From NCBI GenBank assembly GCA_024234635.1, contig JACKNX010000006.1, positions 165,185 to 229,184 on the forward strand: a stretch of 64,000 nucleotides of DNA, read 5' to 3'. Shown piece by piece: positions 27,530 through 36,276 of this stretch. Position 1 is the stretch's first letter. Every line of letters begins with the position of its first letter. A program made the position numbers and the translations under genes. This DNA is from Pseudomonadales bacterium (GTDB taxonomy: Bacteria > Pseudomonadota > Gammaproteobacteria > Pseudomonadales > Azotimanducaceae). The notes below the pieces were generated by a model. The model saw only the letters and a program-made list of their open reading frames with translations, did not search any database and was not told where the DNA came from.

Positions 27530-29554
27530 ATGCTTAGAACTTTCCTGGTCGCCGCATTGTGCTGTGGTGTGCTCTTCGGTTGCGATCGCGAGGGACAGAC
27601 CCCCGCGCAGGCAACCTCACCGGGCGCGGTCGTTGCGCCCGCCGTCGCGGCGGTGGAGAACCGTCAGGTCACCTACACGGAAGCGCGCGAGCCCTGCAGC
27701 GCCTATACCGACACGCGCATGCCGCTGTTTGGCGACGTACACGTGCACACGAGCTATTCCTTCGATGCAGCGGCCAACAGCATCGGCGCCACGCCGCGTG
27801 ATGCGCAGCGATTCGCGCGTGGCGAGGCGATTCCGTTCTGGCCGCTGGATGACGCGGGCAAGCCGGCGGGTGCGTACCAACTGGATCGCCCGCTGGATTT
27901 CCTGGCGGTTACCGATCACGGCGAATTCCTTGGTGAAAAACGGCTGTGTTCCGAGCCAGGTTCGCCGCGTTTCGATTCCGCATTCTGTACCAACTTCCGG
28001 GCGGACCAGCGGCAGGGCATGACCATGCTGGGCATGGTCATCACGAGCGAAAACCCGCGCCGTATCGTCGACCTGTGTGGCGAGGATGGCGCCCAGTGCC
28101 GCAACTTTGCGGACGTACCATGGCAGCAGGAAATTGCCGCGGCGGAAGAAGCGTACGACCGCAGCGCCGCCTGCACCTTCACCAGTTTCGTGGCTTACGA
28201 GTACACCGGTACGCCGGGTACGTCGAACTACCATCGAAATGTCATCTTCCGCAATGCCAATGTTCCCGCGCTGCCGGTGACCTACGTGGATGCGCCTTTC
28301 GACAGCGCGCTGTGGGCGGGTCTGGACGCGGCCTGTACGGTGGAGAACGGCTGCGACTATCTCACCATTCCGCACAACACGAATCTGGCCAATGGCCGCA
28401 TGGCGCCCTACATGCGGCTCGAGCAGTCCGATGTGGCGCGCCGCCAGTACGCGGATACGCGCCTCGCGCGCGAGCCGATCATGGAAATTTTCCAGCACAA
28501 GGGTGGATCGGAGTGCATCAACGGCCTCACCAGCGTGCTGTCCGCGCCGGATGAACTGTGTGATATCGAAGCGGTGCGCGTGATGGACAAAGCGGAGAGC
28601 TACACCCAGATGGGGCCGGCGAAAGATGGCATACCGACGCGTATCCCCGTTACCGAAGTGACTAAAGAATGCGAGCCGGGTGAGATCGGCAGCTATGGCA
28701 TGCTCGGTGCGGGATGTGTGGATGCCACTGACTACCAGCGATCTGCCCTGCTGGTTGGGATCGAAGAAAATGCCCGCATCGGTGCCAATCCCGTGAAGCT
28801 TGGCGTCATTGCGTCGACGGACACGCACGCCGCCACGCCGGGTGCGGCCGTCGAAAGTGACTGGCGCGGTCACGTGTCCGTGGAGCAGACCCCCGGGGAG
28901 CGGTTGCAGCCGGGACTGTTGACCAGCGGTATCGATGGCAATCCAGGTGGCCTCGCCGGTGTATGGGCAATGGAAAATTCCCGGGATGCGATCTTCGAAG
29001 CGATGAAGCGGCGCGAAGTATTTGGTACCTCAGGGCCGCGCATCGTGCCACGCTTCTTTGGCGGCTGGTCCTATCCCCGGAATCTCTGCGAACGGGCCGA
29101 TCTGGTGGATGTCGGCTACGCAGAGGGCGTTCCCATGGGCGGTGATCTGCCTGCGGCGCCGGCGGATGGCAAACCCGTTTTTGTCGCGTCGGTGCTGCGC
29201 GATCCTGCGCAGGGCGCGCAGCCACTCGCCGCGTTGCAGGTCATCAAGGGTTGGATTGATGGCGACGGCAAGCGGCACGCGGATGTGATGACGGTGGCGG
29301 GGTCGCTGGACTCGTCCACACCTGCGCAGGACAGCCTCTGCGTGACGTGGGTCGATGAGCACTTTGATGCCGCACGGCCGGCCTACTACTACCTGCGGGC
29401 GGTGGAACCGTCTACCCCGCGCTGGAGCGCGTACGATTGCGAACGGCTTGCACCTGAGGCACGACCCGCTGTGTGCACGGACGGCAGCTACCCTGCGCAG
29501 ACGCGCGAAATGGCCTGGACCAGTCCCATCTGGTACGACCCGGCGGGAAGCTGA
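27530..29554 (+). CDS. DUF3604-family lipoprotein (PHP-like metal-dependent hydrolase fold likely)
   Basis: A 674-residue protein with a lipobox (MLRTFLVAALCCGVLFGC, Cys18), so a lipoprotein. The DUF3604 core starts with GDVHVHTSYSFDA, an H-x-H motif like the metal site of PHP hydrolases, and has a second site VTDHGEFLGE. Later parts are HRNVIFRNANVP, IPHNTNLANG, EIFQHKGGSEC and ASTDTHAATPGA, all with potential metal ligands. The reaction is not known for this family; hydrolytic or dehydratase activity on a periplasmic substrate is inference. ATG 27530 was chosen for the strong GAGGAGGGG site and the lipoprotein leader. A paralog without lipobox is at 40.3-42.0 kb. Confidence 0.88.
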   Translation: MLRTFLVAALCCGVLFGCDREGQTPAQATSPGAVVAPAVAAVENRQVTYTEAREPCSAYTDTRMPLFGDVHVHTSYSFDAAANSIGATPRDAQRFARGEAIPFWPLDDAGKPAGAYQLDRPLDFLAVTDHGEFLGEKRLCSEPGSPRFDSAFCTNFRADQRQGMTMLGMVITSENPRRIVDLCGEDGAQCRNFADVPWQQEIAAAEEAYDRSAACTFTSFVAYEYTGTPGTSNYHRNVIFRNANVPALPVTYVDAPFDSALWAGLDAACTVENGCDYLTIPHNTNLANGRMAPYMRLEQSDVARRQYADTRLAREPIMEIFQHKGGSECINGLTSVLSAPDELCDIEAVRVMDKAESYTQMGPAKDGIPTRIPVTEVTKECEPGEIGSYGMLGAGCVDATDYQRSALLVGIEENARIGANPVKLGVIASTDTHAATPGAAVESDWRGHVSVEQTPGERLQPGLLTSGIDGNPGGLAGVWAMENSRDAIFEAMKRREVFGTSGPRIVPRFFGGWSYPRNLCERADLVDVGYAEGVPMGGDLPAAPADGKPVFVASVLRDPAQGAQPLAALQVIKGWIDGDGKRHADVMTVAGSLDSSTPAQDSLCVTWVDEHFDAARPAYYYLRAVEPSTPRWSAYDCERLAPEARPAVCTDGSYPAQTREMAWTSPIWYDPAGS

Positions 29555-29582
29555 GAGCGGGGCACGGCAGGCGCCTGAGAGG

Positions 29583-32500
29583 TCACCCTGCCGCCAGCAT
29601 CAATGCCGTATTGCCGCCGGAGGCCGTGGTATCCGTGCAGACGTGTCGCTCCACGCAGTAACTCAGGGGGTCGGTAATGGCACCGCTGAAGCGCACTATG
29701 GCGCCTTCGCGGGAGGCGATGAGACGGCGGACCGTACGCATCTCGGTTATTTCGCCGACGAAAGCCACCAGAGGCAGGGGCGTGACGTCGACCAGCGCCT
29801 GTGCGGCCGGCGCCTGGTGCAGCCAGACAAAGGGCAGTCCCGTGTCACGCATGCGCGAGAGCAGCGGCGCCAGCCCTTCTTCGGGTGCACAGACCACGGC
29901 AGGGGTACCGGCGGCCAGGGACTGCAGAAGCTGGGCAAGCGCAACCAGCGCCCCCGCGCCAAGGCACAGGGACCAGGACAGCGGATGCAGCGTAAGAGTG
30001 TTTTCCTCGCCGGTGACGGAGCCCAGACGCTGTTCGGGCAACAGTTCGCCGGCGGCCATCAGGACGGAACGTGCCAGCGCATCGCTGCCGGTGTGGTCAA
30101 TGAGATCGAGCAATACCGGCAGCCTGTCGTCCCGGATGCGCCACGCCGCGGCGCGCGGTGATTCGATCAGTCGCGTAACAACCGCCTGCAGGCTGTCCTG
30201 TGTCATCGTCATCGGTGCGCAGCTGGCATCCGCAACCGGCAGCGCGTCGTGCAGGAACCGCCGCAGGTAGTGCGGTCCGCCGGCTTTTGGCCCGGTGCCG
30301 GACAAGCCCTCGCCGCCGAAGGGTTGCGATCCCACCACCGCGCCGATCTGATTCCGGTTGATGTAGCAGTTGCCCACGTGCAGGCGACCGACAAACTGTC
30401 GCACGCGATCCTGCAGGCGCGTGTGCAGGGCAAAGGTCAGGCCGTGACCACTTGCGTTGATTGCGTCGATGATGCCGTCGATCTCTCGCGGCAGAAAAGT
30501 ACACCAGTGCAGAACAGGGCCGAATACCTCCCTTGGCACGGTTCCGATACCGTCGCAGTGGACGATGGCGGGGGCGGTGCAGTCATTGCCGGGAGGTGAT
30601 GCGCGGTAGAGGACTGTTGCGGTCGCCAGATAGGCTTCCACGTCCGCCGTTGCCTCGGCATCGATCAGCGGCCCGATATCGGTATCGAGCGCGGACGGCG
30701 TACCCATACGCAACTCCGCCATCGCGCCGGTCAGCAGCGCAAGGAGTCGCGGCGCCACGTCCGCCTGCACGTAAACCACGCGCAGCGCGGAGCAACGCTG
30801 CCCGGCGCTCGCGAATGCCGAAGTGACAATATCGCGCACGGCATGCTCAAGCAGGGCGGTGGAATCCACCACCATGGCATTGATGCCCCCGGTTTCCGCG
30901 ATCAGGGGGGCGCCCGGGGGAAGCGCCGCGGCGAGGCTGCGGTGAATGCGACGGGCGGTTTCCAGTGATCCTGTGAATACCACGCCGTCCACGTGGGTAC
31001 TGGCCGACAGTCTGGCGCCGGTACCTGGCCCATCGCCATGGACCACCTGGAGCACGTCACTGGGCACACCCGCCGCATGTAACAGACGGATGGCCGCATC
31101 GCCGATGCGCGGGGTCTGTTCGGCGGCCTTGGCAATCGCACAGTTGCCGGTAACCAGCGCCGCGGCAACCTGACCGGTGAAGATGGCCAATGGAAAATTC
31201 CACGGCGCAATACAGGCGAACACACCGTGTGGTGAGTGGGCCGGCAGCGTCCGCGCCACGCCGGCGTAATAGCGCAGCAGATCCACGGTTTCCCGAACCT
31301 CCGCCAGGGCGTCCGTGAGCGTCTTGCGTGCCTCCAGCGTCAGCAAGGCGAGAAATTCTCCTGGTGCTGCGTTCAAACTGTCTGCGGCAGCATCCAGCAT
31401 CTGCGCACGTTGGCTGGTGCCAAGGCGCGCCCAGCGATGTCTGGCCTGTCGTGCGCGGTGAAGGATTTCGGCCAGTTTCTCCGTGGAGGTCGGCCGCGGC
31501 AGTGGGGGCAGGTCGTCCCGCCGAAGCGAAGCCTGCGCTGCCAGCAAACTGGCCAGATGCGGGGGGTGACCAAAATCCACGCCGCTGGCGACCTCCCTTC
31601 CGGCATGGATGCACCTCGGCGCAGGCAGAGCGGACGGGACAAGCGCTCTTTCGCAGGGGTCCGCGGCTACTTCCGCGGTGTCGAGACGCTTGTCAAGGAG
31701 CTGGTGTACGAACGAACTGTTGGCGCCGTTTTCCAGCAGCCGGCGCACGAGGTATGCCAGCAGATCCTCGTGTACGCCGACGGGAGCGTATACGCGCACC
31801 GACTGGCCGTGCTCCTCGTGCAGCAGTTGATGCAGAACTTCGCCCATGCCGTGGAGGCGCTGAAATTCGTAGCCGGCCCCGGGCCATCGCGCGGCAAGAT
31901 GCATGACGCTGGTGGCCGTGTGTGCATTGTGCGTGGCGAATTGCGGGTAGAGCCAGTCGCTCGCCGCCAGCAATGCCTGCGAACAGGCAAGATAGGACAC
32001 ATCCGTGGCGGCTTTGCGGGTGAATACGGGATAGGTATCCAGGCCGGCCACCTGCGCGCGTTTGATTTCCGTGTCCCAGTAGGCTCCCTTGACCAGTCGC
32101 ACCATCAGGCGACGCTTGTGATCGCGCGCGCGATCGCCCAGCCAGTGGATGAGAGGCAGGGCGCGTCGGCCATAGGCCTGAACGACGACGCCAAGCCCAT
32201 CCCACGATTTCAGCGATGGCTCAGCCAGCAGGGTATCCAGAATGTCCAGCGACAGATCCTGCCGATCCATCTCCTCGGCGTCGATGTTCAGGCCAATGCC
32301 GGCGTCCGCCGCCAGTTCGGCCAGGGCGCGGATGCGCGGCAGGAGGGTAACGGCCAGGTGCTGTCGCTGCAGCGGCTCGTAGCGCGGACACAATGCGGAG
32401 AGCTTGACGGATATACCGGCACGCCTGTGCACCGGTCCGCTGCCGTGCCTGCCCAGCGCCACAATGGCGTCCGCGTACGCCAACTGGTAGCGGCGCGCAT

Positions 32501-33110
32501 CATCCGCGGTCCGCGCCGCTTCGCCCAGCATGTCGTAGGAGAACGTGTAGCCAGCAGCCTCTTCGTCACGGGCGCGCGCCAGGGCTTCCTCGATCGTCTG
32601 GCCCATTACGAACTGTCGGCCCATTTCACGCATGGCCTGCACGACGGCAAGGCGCACGACAGGTTCGCCGACGCGCCTGAGCAGCGTACGCAACGTGCCA
32701 CCGATACCGTGTGCGTGGCGCGGGTTCAGCATGCGGCCGGTCAGCATCAGCGCCCAGGTGGAAGCATTCACGAGAAACGATTCCGCGTGGCCTTCGTGTG
32801 TGTTCCAGTGTGCGCCGACCAGCGTGGCGGCAATGAGCTGATCCATCGTGCCCGGATCCGGTACGCGCAGCAGCGCTTCCGCCAGGCACATGAGTGCTAT
32901 GCCCTCGTCGGTGGACAGGCCGAACTCGGCAAGGAACGCCTCCATGACGGTGGTGCTGTCCTGCTGTCTGACCCGGGTGACGAGACGGCAGGCGGCCTGG
33001 TGTATTGCCGTGCGATCCGAACGATCCAGACCGGTCGCCTGCAGCAGTGACCGCACAAGGACGTCTTCGTCCGCGTAAGCCGCGGCGTGTATCGCTGCGC
33101 GCGTTGGCAC
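29583..33110 (-). CDS. putA: Bifunctional proline dehydrogenase / glutamate-semialdehyde dehydrogenase
   Basis: A 1175-residue PutA that oxidises proline to glutamate in two steps. The FAD-dependent proline dehydrogenase barrel shows GISVKLSALCPRYEP, LNIDAEEMDRQDLSLD, RLVKGAYWDTEIKRAQ and YAPVGVHEDLLAYLVRRLLENG. The aldehyde dehydrogenase part has FACIAPWNFPLAIFTG, the catalytic Glu in AETGGINAMVVDS, the nucleophilic Cys in SAGQRCSALR and GNCYINRNQIGAVVGSQPFGGEG. About 170 C-terminal residues form the extra ALDH-like domain of longer PutA proteins. No N-terminal ribbon-helix-helix domain is present, so it should not repress its own gene. A frame start at 33191 exists, but GTG 33110 with AAGGAG seven bases before is preferred. 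It faces the DUF3604 lipoprotein gene convergently. Confidence 0.93.
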   Translation of the reverse strand: MPTRAAIHAAAYADEDVLVRSLLQATGLDRSDRTAIHQAACRLVTRVRQQDSTTVMEAFLAEFGLSTDEGIALMCLAEALLRVPDPGTMDQLIAATLVGAHWNTHEGHAESFLVNASTWALMLTGRMLNPRHAHGIGGTLRTLLRRVGEPVVRLAVVQAMREMGRQFVMGQTIEEALARARDEEAAGYTFSYDMLGEAARTADDARRYQLAYADAIVALGRHGSGPVHRRAGISVKLSALCPRYEPLQRQHLAVTLLPRIRALAELAADAGIGLNIDAEEMDRQDLSLDILDTLLAEPSLKSWDGLGVVVQAYGRRALPLIHWLGDRARDHKRRLMVRLVKGAYWDTEIKRAQVAGLDTYPVFTRKAATDVSYLACSQALLAASDWLYPQFATHNAHTATSVMHLAARWPGAGYEFQRLHGMGEVLHQLLHEEHGQSVRVYAPVGVHEDLLAYLVRRLLENGANSSFVHQLLDKRLDTAEVAADPCERALVPSALPAPRCIHAGREVASGVDFGHPPHLASLLAAQASLRRDDLPPLPRPTSTEKLAEILHRARQARHRWARLGTSQRAQMLDAAADSLNAAPGEFLALLTLEARKTLTDALAEVRETVDLLRYYAGVARTLPAHSPHGVFACIAPWNFPLAIFTGQVAAALVTGNCAIAKAAEQTPRIGDAAIRLLHAAGVPSDVLQVVHGDGPGTGARLSASTHVDGVVFTGSLETARRIHRSLAAALPPGAPLIAETGGINAMVVDSTALLEHAVRDIVTSAFASAGQRCSALRVVYVQADVAPRLLALLTGAMAELRMGTPSALDTDIGPLIDAEATADVEAYLATATVLYRASPPGNDCTAPAIVHCDGIGTVPREVFGPVLHWCTFLPREIDGIIDAINASGHGLTFALHTRLQDRVRQFVGRLHVGNCYINRNQIGAVVGSQPFGGEGLSGTGPKAGGPHYLRRFLHDALPVADASCAPMTMTQDSLQAVVTRLIESPRAAAWRIRDDRLPVLLDLIDHTGSDALARSVLMAAGELLPEQRLGSVTGEENTLTLHPLSWSLCLGAGALVALAQLLQSLAAGTPAVVCAPEEGLAPLLSRMRDTGLPFVWLHQAPAAQALVDVTPLPLVAFVGEITEMRTVRRLIASREGAIVRFSGAITDPLSYCVERHVCTDTTASGGNTALMLAAG

Positions 33111-33256
33111 GGCCAGGCTCCTTCGTGGCGGTTCAGGCACTGATTGTGCGCGTTTCGAGCGCCGCCCGGAAAGCCGTCGGCGAAACCGCAATCACGCACT
33201 TTCCGAACGGGGGGACCGTGCGGTGAGGCGGCGTTCCCGTGGCAGGTACGGCGCGG

Positions 33257-33739
33257 TCAGCCGGTAGTCTCGTTGGTGTTTTCGACGATCGGTCCCCAGT
33301 CGGCCTCGAGCGCCTCGCGCAGTGCCGCCAGCCGGCGGTCGCCGATGCGCCGTGCCAGCGTGCGCTGGACATGCTCGAGGGCGCGCGCGGCTTCGATGCG
33401 CATGGCATTGCCCTCTGTCGTGTACACCACGATACGCTGGCGACCGTTTTCCGGATCCGGCAGTACCTGCACCAGTTTTTTTGCCTGCAGCTCCTTTACC
33501 GCCTGCTGCACTGCCTGTTTCGACACGTGCAGGGTATGTGCGATGTCCAGCTGACGTTGAATGCCGTCGCCGATACAGATCAGGACCATGACCTGCGCAC
33601 GGGGCAGCGATACCCCCGTCTTCTTTGCCATGATGGCCTGCAGGCCGTCGTCCACCCAGTAGAACGCGTGCAGCAGGGTCCGGAGCAGGTACCGGTCGTA
33701 CGCTTCGTCCGGGAGGTCGGTGGGCTCCCTGGCCGTCAC
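33257..33739 (-). CDS. MarR-family transcriptional regulator
   Basis: A 160-residue winged-helix protein. The DNA-binding part is visible at about 40-110: SLPRAQVMVLICIGDGIQ, then the helix-turn-helix RQLDIAHTLHVSKQAVQQAVKELQAKKLV and the wing VLPDPENGRQRIVVYTTEG. The N- and C-terminal helices would form the dimer. MarR proteins usually repress nearby catabolic or efflux genes until a small aromatic or other ligand binds. It is the third gene of the minus-strand operon with a VOC protein and a carboxymuconolactone-decarboxylase-family protein (4-base overlap with the VOC gene). Two palindromic elements at 35.09 and 42.09 kb are its likely operators. Confidence 0.88.
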   Translation of the reverse strand: MTAREPTDLPDEAYDRYLLRTLLHAFYWVDDGLQAIMAKKTGVSLPRAQVMVLICIGDGIQRQLDIAHTLHVSKQAVQQAVKELQAKKLVQVLPDPENGRQRIVVYTTEGNAMRIEAARALEHVQRTLARRIGDRRLAALREALEADWGPIVENTNETTG

Positions 33740-34323
33740 GGCGTCCCCGTGATGGGTTGGCCATTGGCTTTGATGCCCTTTTCGTTCACCGGCAGGTCGG
33801 CGTGGGGTACGCCGGGTTTGAGGGTTGCGCAGAACTCGAGCATCACGCCGTCCGGATCATAGAAATAGAACGAACGCAGCCACGTCCTGTCGGTGATCTG
33901 ACCGGCGGTGCGCGCATCTTCACCCGTGACGACGTCATCGTGATTCACCACTGGCGTGCAGTCGATGCCGCGGCTGATCAGCAACTCGCGATAGCTGTCG
34001 ATCTCCTCCGGCGCTACCGCAAATGCCACGTGATTCATCGAGCCGTGTGCGGAGCTGATCGTGCCGCCCGCGCGTCCCACCAGATTGGCTGCCGAGGCGA
34101 TGCCGGGCTGGGCTTTGGTCGCGTCCCGGAACCAGAAGAACGCCAGTTCCTGGCCGCCGCCCATGTCGAAGAAGAAGTGCTGGCCGTACCCGTGATCGAG
34201 ATCGAAGCCTTTGTTGAGCTTCATGCCCAGCTTCCTGGTGTAGAACTCGACGGTGCGTTCCATGTCTTTGCACACCAGTGCCAGGTGGTGCAGGCCCTTC
34301 AGCTGGATAGTCTGTTCACTCAT
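33736..34323 (-). CDS. VOC-family (glyoxalase/extradiol dioxygenase-like) protein
   Basis: A 195-residue vicinal-oxygen-chelate protein. First motif: LKGLHHLALVCKDMERTVEFYTRKLGM, with the metal-ligand His at about residue 12. Central part: DMGGGQELAFFWF. Third: GSMNHVAFAVAPEEIDSYRELLISRG with His near 98. End: SFYFYDPDGVMLEFCA with the Glu ligand. The spacing His-His-Glu fits a mononuclear metal site. VOC enzymes include extradiol ring-cleaving dioxygenases, glyoxalases and epimerases; the substrate is unknown. It lies between the decarboxylase-family gene and the MarR gene in one operon and probably shares the substrate pathway. Confidence 0.85.
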   Translation of the reverse strand: MSEQTIQLKGLHHLALVCKDMERTVEFYTRKLGMKLNKGFDLDHGYGQHFFFDMGGGQELAFFWFRDATKAQPGIASAANLVGRAGGTISSAHGSMNHVAFAVAPEEIDSYRELLISRGIDCTPVVNHDDVVTGEDARTAGQITDRTWLRSFYFYDPDGVMLEFCATLKPGVPHADLPVNEKGIKANGQPITGTP

Positions 34324-34353
34324 GGGGAGTCTCCGTGTCGATAGGGTTCTCGC

Positions 34354-35013
34354 TCAATCTTTCTTCTGCCACGCGGCGCCAGCCCAGTCCGAGGCCACCC
34401 CACCGCTGCCGGGCACGGGGACTTCGCGGATGCGTTCGGGAACGTCGTCATACTCCAGCCGAAGCGCTTTGCAGCACACCGCATGCAGGTTGTACGCCAT
34501 CACGTGATAGGTCAGTTCGAGGATGTCTTCGTCGCTCAGATGGCTGTGCAGCGCGTCGAACAATGCATCCGATGCCCGGCCACCCTGCAGGATCAGGGCG
34601 TCGGTCCAGGCGAGGATGGCGCGCTCCCTGGCGTCGAACAGATCTGTGACTTCCCAGTGCGGAATTGCCTCGATCTGCGCGTCCGTGATGCCGAAACGGC
34701 GTCCGGCCTTGCAATGCTGAGAGAACACGAACTGGCTGCCCTGCGTATACCCGGCACGAATCAGCGCGAGCTCGCGAACCTTGCCGTCCATCTTGCTGAT
34801 GCTTTCCTGCGCGAACATCCCGAACATGCCGAAATGGCTGGTGGCGTGATCGAAGATGTAGGGAACAAGCGCAAACACCGTCCACCAGTTGCCGGGCGTA
34901 CCGGTTGCGGTTCCTGGTTCGGCGACAGGGTCTCGTTCGCCGAAAAGTGAGTTGTAGTACTTGAGGACGTTGGCCGGTGCTTCGCTCCGGGGGACCTGTC
35001 GCAGTCTTGGCAT
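34354..35013 (-). CDS. Carboxymuconolactone decarboxylase (AhpD-like) family protein
   Basis: A 219-residue alpha-helical protein of the CMD/AhpD family: MDGKVRELALIRAGYTQGSQFVFSQHCKAGRRFGITDAQ at about 80-120, then HWEVTDLFDARERAILAWTDALILQGG. The usual Cys-x-x-Cys of AhpD peroxidases is absent; a His follows Gln where many members have the proton-relay His, so lactone decarboxylation, dehydration or a binding function is more likely than peroxidase activity. It is first in the operon controlled from the 35.09-kb element, with a leader of about 75 bases. Its presence with a VOC enzyme suggests ring or lactone catabolism. Confidence 0.82.
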   Translation of the reverse strand: MPRLRQVPRSEAPANVLKYYNSLFGERDPVAEPGTATGTPGNWWTVFALVPYIFDHATSHFGMFGMFAQESISKMDGKVRELALIRAGYTQGSQFVFSQHCKAGRRFGITDAQIEAIPHWEVTDLFDARERAILAWTDALILQGGRASDALFDALHSHLSDEDILELTYHVMAYNLHAVCCKALRLEYDDVPERIREVPVPGSGGVASDWAGAAWQKKD

Positions 35014-35090
35014 GTCTGGTGTCTCCGCTCATGGCTGTTTTCGTGGCGATAGCGAACCTCGCAATCAACGCCGGTTCTCTCCGCACCGTA

Positions 35091-35129
35091 GTCAATATCA
35101 TTGACTTAAAAGCGGGCTGTCAATAGGCT
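35091..35129. promoter_or_regulatory. Divergent promoter with MarR-type palindromic operator, copy 1
   Basis: Perfect palindrome GTCAATATCATTGAC at 35091-35105, then a further half-site GTCAAT at 35119-35124. On the minus strand TTGACA (35123-35118) and GATATT (35099-35094), 18 bases apart, form a -35/-10 pair, with the -10 inside the palindrome. On the plus strand TTGACT (35101-35106) and TAGGCT (35124-35129) are 17 bases apart. A dimer bound here would block both directions. A near copy with identical geometry is at 42086. Confidence 0.72.
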
Positions 35130-35167
35130 GCTTCCGAAAGGTGATGTTGCATTGCAGTGAGGTATCG

Positions 35168-36214
35168 ATGGCCGTTGATCCGTTACCGCCGCTGGCGGCC
35201 GGGCTGGTTGGCAGCTACGCGCAGCCGGATTGGCTGATCGACAAGGCGCGTCTTGGCGAGCGCCTGCCGCCCAGGGTGCGGGCGCTCGAACTGTGGCGGG
35301 TGCCACCCGAGCATCAGGACGAAGCCTTTCGGGACGCCACGCTCATGGCCGTGAACGACCAGCTTCGTGCTGGTGTCGACTTTGTCACCGATGGGGAGAT
35401 CCGCCGCGAGAGCTACTCCAACCGCTTTGCCACTTCGTTGTCTGGCGTCGATCTCGAGCGTCATGGGGAGGCAATCGATCGCACGGGCAAGGCCGTGCCC
35501 GTCCCGCGCATTACCGGCCCCATCCAGCGTCAGCGATCCATGGAGACGGACTACGTGGCGCTGCTCAAGGCGTACACGGACAAGCCGGTGAAAGTGACGC
35601 TGCCGGGGCCGTTCACCATGACACAGCAGGCGCAGGACGATTACTACGGCGACGAAATGGCCCTGGCGCTTGCCTATGCGCAGGCGGTGAACGAGGAAGT
35701 CAAGGCGCTGTTCGCGGCTGGCGCGGACATCGTGCAACTCGACGAACCCTATGTGCAGGCGCGCCCCGAGGCCGCGCGACGGTTTGCCGTCGCGGCCATC
35801 AACCGGGCACTGGCGGATGTTACCGGCCCGACGGTGCTGCATGTCTGTTTCGGTTACGGCCGCCACGTGGACAACAAGCCCGACGGCTACGCCTTCCTCG
35901 AGGAACTCAACGACTGCGCCGCCGCGCAGCTCTCGCTGGAATGTGCGCAACCCCGGCTGGATCCAAAGGTGCTGGCCGTCGTGCCGGACAAGATCATCCA
36001 GTACGGAGTGATCGATCTGCGGGATACGACCGTGGAAACGCCGGAGGTTGTGGCAGACCGCCTGCGAGCGGCGTTGACGGTGATCCCGCCAGAACGGTTG
36101 ATCGTGGCGCCGGATTGCGGCATGAAGTACCTGGCGCGCGATGTCGCGTACGGGAAACTTGTCAGCATGGTGCGGGGGCGCGATATCGTGCGGCAGGAAC
36201 TCGGCCTGGGCTGA
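35168..36214 (+). CDS. MetE-like (cobalamin-independent) methyltransferase-domain protein
   Basis: A 348-residue protein corresponding to the catalytic C-terminal half of cobalamin-independent methionine synthase. The zinc site is complete: His225 and Cys227 in HVCFGYG, Glu258 in LECAQP and Cys317 in PDCGMKYL. DGEIRRESYSNRF and FTMTQQAQDDYYGDEM are typical of short stand-alone homologs. Such proteins transfer methyl groups to thiols or carry out demethylation in catabolic operons; the donor is not evident. The annotated frame opens at 35141, but ATG 35168 with GAGG seven bases before is preferred. It is transcribed from the divergent 35.09-kb promoter, together with the alpha/beta hydrolase. 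Confidence 0.8.
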   Translation: MAVDPLPPLAAGLVGSYAQPDWLIDKARLGERLPPRVRALELWRVPPEHQDEAFRDATLMAVNDQLRAGVDFVTDGEIRRESYSNRFATSLSGVDLERHGEAIDRTGKAVPVPRITGPIQRQRSMETDYVALLKAYTDKPVKVTLPGPFTMTQQAQDDYYGDEMALALAYAQAVNEEVKALFAAGADIVQLDEPYVQARPEAARRFAVAAINRALADVTGPTVLHVCFGYGRHVDNKPDGYAFLEELNDCAAAQLSLECAQPRLDPKVLAVVPDKIIQYGVIDLRDTTVETPEVVADRLRAALTVIPPERLIVAPDCGMKYLARDVAYGKLVSMVRGRDIVRQELGLG

Positions 36215-36276
36215 CGCGGGGAAAGGAAGTCGACCAGCCGGTGCTCCATGGTCGGGTGATGCAGGGGAAAAAGACA

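Noticed and set aside
31236..33050. 604-codon plus-strand frame opposite putA
   Set aside because: No domain character; the PutA motifs on the other strand are unambiguous.
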